8,929 bases of DNA, from contig CAMDBK010000109.1 of the NCBI GenBank assembly GCA_945889235.1, forward strand, positions 1 through 8,929, written 5' to 3'. Positions within the stretch are counted from its first letter, which is position 1; every line of letters starts with the position of its first letter. Positions 7,773-8,929 of this stretch are shown piece after piece. The notes under the pieces are model-generated. The model was not told the DNA's origin. It saw only the letters and a list, made by a program, of their open reading frames with translations, and made no database searches. The position numbers and the translations under genes were made by a program. Source of the stretch: Chitinophaga pinensis (GTDB taxonomy: Bacteria > Bacteroidota > Bacteroidia > SXHM01).

Positions 7773-8426
7773 CTAATACAATGTTACTAAAAATTCCACC
7801 AGCTTCTCCACAGCTCTTGCGCGGTGACTGATTTTGTTTTTTTCTTCTAAACTCATTTCAGCAAAGGTAGCCCCCCCGCCCCCCAAAGGGGGGATTTTGC
7901 TGTCCTGCTTGCCCTCCAACAGATTGCTCGAATGATTAGTCCCCCTTCGGGGAATTAGGGGGCTGAATATAGGGTCATAACCAAACCCTTCTCCTCCCCT
8001 CGCCTCTCGTGTAATTTCACCATCTACAATGCCTTCAAAAAAATATTCTTTGCCATTTAGTATAAGTGAAATCACTGTTCTGAAACGTGCTTTACGGTTT
8101 TCTTTGTCCTTCATTTCAAGCAACAGTTTGTTCACGTTATCAGTAAACGAACATTTCTCTCCGGCATAGCGGGCGGAATAAACTCCGGGCGCACCGTTCA
8201 AGGCTTCCACTTCCAAACCGGTATCATCAGCAAAACAATTTAATCCTTTGCGTTCAAAAACAAAATGCGATTTCAGTGAAGCATTTCCTTCAAGCGTATC
8301 AGCTGTTTCAGGTATATCTTCAATAATGCCGGCTTCTTGAAGTGTTATAAGTTTGAATTGCTCCGGCAGAAGTTTTTCTACTTCTTCCTGTTTGTGTTTA
8401 TTGTTTGTGGCAAAAATTATTTCCAT
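7773..8426 (-). CDS. rdgB: RdgB/HAM1-type non-canonical purine NTP pyrophosphatase carrying an in-frame palindromic insert
   Basis: This enzyme hydrolyses dITP, ITP and XTP to monophosphates in the cytoplasm, keeping deaminated purines out of DNA and RNA. Motifs in order: N-terminal substrate loop IFATNNKHKQEE (4-15), acidic catalytic motif FADDTGLEV (65-73, Asp67-Asp68), GAPGVYSARYAG (78-89), GEGFGYDPIF (145-154), TFAEMSLEEKNKISHRARA (187-205). The order and spacing are canonical except between FGYDPIF and TFAEM. There, residues 155-186 (IPRRGTNHSS, SKIPPLGGGG) replace what is normally a loop of about seven residues. This explains the 217-residue length against about 190 for the family. The extra codons coincide exactly with a palindromic DNA element at 7869-7964. 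All recognised catalytic motifs are intact, so activity is plausible but not shown. The ATG start immediately precedes the expected motif. Confidence 0.92.
   Translation of the reverse strand: MEIIFATNNKHKQEEVEKLLPEQFKLITLQEAGIIEDIPETADTLEGNASLKSHFVFERKGLNCFADDTGLEVEALNGAPGVYSARYAGEKCSFTDNVNKLLLEMKDKENRKARFRTVISLILNGKEYFFEGIVDGEITREARGGEGFGYDPIFSPLIPRRGTNHSSNLLEGKQDSKIPPLGGGGATFAEMSLEEKNKISHRARAVEKLVEFLVTLY
7869..7964 (-). repeat. 96-bp GC-rich palindromic element inserted in frame in rdgB
   Basis: On the minus strand the element begins AGCCCCCTAATTCCCC and ends GGGGGGCGGGGGGGCT. The end, reverse-complemented, aligns with the start: AGCCCCC, five variable bases, CCCC, a purine-AA-type spacer, then a G run and A. 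The ends are therefore imperfect inverted repeats of about 25 bp. Each end also holds its own small palindrome: CCCCGAAGGGG on the left arm, and CCCCCCTTTGGGGGG (7879-7893) with a perfect 6-bp stem on the right. The middle, about 45 bp, is not obviously structured. No convincing target-site duplication flanks it. The length is 32 codons, and the outer bases fall on codon boundaries (AGC to GCT). No second copy exists in the window. Confidence 0.75.
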
Positions 8427-8439
8427 TTTATCAGTGTTA

Positions 8440-8466
8440 ATCCGCTAAATCCGAGCAATCTGCGTT
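8440..8466. repeat. Three 9-bp tandem repeats between rdgB and gmd
   Basis: ATCCGCTAA, ATCCGAGCA and ATCTGCGTT follow one another without a gap. All three begin ATCYG. They lie between the inferred rdgB -7 box and its start codon, so they would be in the rdgB leader. Similar ATCYGYG-type phrases recur in intergenic regions of Bacteroidota as I remember them, but I cannot check that here. Function unknown. Confidence 0.5.
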
Positions 8467-8470
8467 CTAT

Positions 8471-8500
8471 TTCTTAAATCACAATATTACCCTAAATTTG
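8471..8500 (+). promoter_or_regulatory. Bacteroidota-type promoter of gmd
   Basis: TAAATTTG (8493-8500) is an exact match to the TAnnTTTG -7 consensus. A TTC, one base off the -33 TTG, lies 19 nt upstream at 8471-8473. The -7 box ends 20 nt before the gmd ATG, giving a very short A-rich leader (CAAAAAAACAGAAG) typical of the phylum. Confidence 0.6.
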
Positions 8501-8514
8501 CCAACGCAAAAAAA
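8482..8514 (-). promoter_or_regulatory. Possible rdgB promoter, overlapping the gmd promoter
   Basis: On the minus strand TAATATTG (8482-8489) matches TAnnTTTG at all but one position. TTTTTTTG (8507-8514) lies upstream after a 17-nt spacer. The -7 box is 55 nt from the rdgB start. The site physically overlaps the divergent gmd promoter, so the two may compete. The match is one base off consensus and A/T runs are common here, so confidence is limited. Confidence 0.35.
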
Positions 8515-8520
8515 CAGAAG

Positions 8521-8929
8521 ATGAAAAAAGCACTGATAACAGGAGTAACAGGACAGGACGGAGCCTACCTTTCAGAATTTTTATTGAACAAAGGCTATGA
8601 AGTTCACGGAATAAAGAGGCGCAGTTCACTTTTTAATACCGACCGCATTGACCATATTTACGAAGATCCGCATGAGAAAGGCGCACGTTTTAAATTGCAT
8701 TATGGCGACCTCAGTGATTCAAGCAATATTATCCGAATTATTCAGGAAGTAAAGCCTGATGAGATTTATAACCTGGGGGCAATGTCACATGTGAAAGTAA
8801 GTTTTGAAACTCCTGAATATACTGCAGATGTTGATGGATTAGGCGCTCTGCGCGTTCTGGAAGCAGTCCGTTTATTGGGTCTGGAAAAAACAACACGCAT
8901 TTATCAGGCTTCCACTTCTGAATTGTATG
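8521..8929 (+). CDS. gmd: GDP-mannose 4,6-dehydratase, N-terminal part (cut by window end)
   Basis: The frame stays open from the ATG to the window edge (136 codons and one base). The enzyme converts GDP-D-mannose to GDP-4-dehydro-6-deoxy-D-mannose in the cytoplasm, the first step towards GDP-fucose, GDP-rhamnose, perosamine and related surface sugars. It is an extended short-chain dehydrogenase. The Rossmann motif is ITGVTGQDG (6-14), followed by IKRRSSLFNTDRIDHIY (31-47, the arginine-rich NADP-binding stretch), HYGDLSDSSN (60-69), YNLGAMSHVKVSFE (83-96) and ASTSELY (130-136). The last contains Thr132 and Glu134, the same numbers as the catalytic residues of the E. coli enzyme. The Tyr-Lys pair lies beyond the window. 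It is transcribed divergently from rdgB and probably begins a sugar-nucleotide cluster to the right. Confidence 0.95.
   Translation, partial: MKKALITGVTGQDGAYLSEFLLNKGYEVHGIKRRSSLFNTDRIDHIYEDPHEKGARFKLHYGDLSDSSNIIRIIQEVKPDEIYNLGAMSHVKVSFETPEYTADVDGLGALRVLEAVRLLGLEKTTRIYQASTSELY

Noticed and set aside
7869..7964. Insertion sequence or transposon
   Set aside because: It is only 96 bp, encodes no transposase and has no clear target duplication; at most it is a non-autonomous palindromic repeat.
8440..8466. CRISPR-like array
   Set aside because: The 9-bp units are contiguous with no spacers, and no cas gene is present.

Overview
This window looks like a chromosomal segment from a member of the Bacteroidota. 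Two genes end in type A sorting domains of the type IX secretion system (T9SS). Two upstream regions carry a TAnnTTTG -7 element, which is typical of that phylum. A large outer-membrane protein carries sequence blocks resembling SprA, the T9SS translocon. I cannot place it below phylum level.

Layout, left to right. (1) Positions 1-1265, minus strand: a secreted S8 (subtilisin-like) peptidase. It is broken by a frameshift near 321-330 and runs into a stop at 61, before any catalytic serine, so it is a pseudogene or a sequencing/assembly error. (2) A divergent intergenic region of about 190 bp with a good promoter for the peptidase. (3) 1452-4991, plus: a 1179-residue outer-membrane beta-barrel-type protein with SprA-like blocks. 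(4) 5041-6837, plus: a secreted PhoD-like metallophosphatase with a T9SS tail. (5) 6840-7736, minus, convergent with the previous gene and only 2 bp away: a secreted protein of unknown function with a conserved core and a T9SS tail. (6) 7773-8426, minus: rdgB/HAM1 NTP pyrophosphatase, interrupted in frame by a 96-bp GC-rich palindromic element. (7) A 94-bp divergent region with two overlapping promoters and three 9-bp repeats. (8) 8521 to the window end, plus: the start of gmd, GDP-mannose 4,6-dehydratase.

Working together: the two T9SS-tailed proteins, the S8 peptidase and the outer-membrane protein form a secreted or surface set. Nothing here shows that they share a pathway. rdgB is housekeeping (nucleotide-pool cleaning), and gmd probably opens a sugar-nucleotide or surface-polysaccharide locus beyond the right edge.

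The most interesting signal is the 96-bp element inside rdgB. Its ends are inverted repeats, each end carries its own small palindrome, it is exactly 32 codons long and codon-phased, and it sits in a loop between two conserved enzyme motifs. It resembles a mobile palindromic repeat that the protein tolerates.
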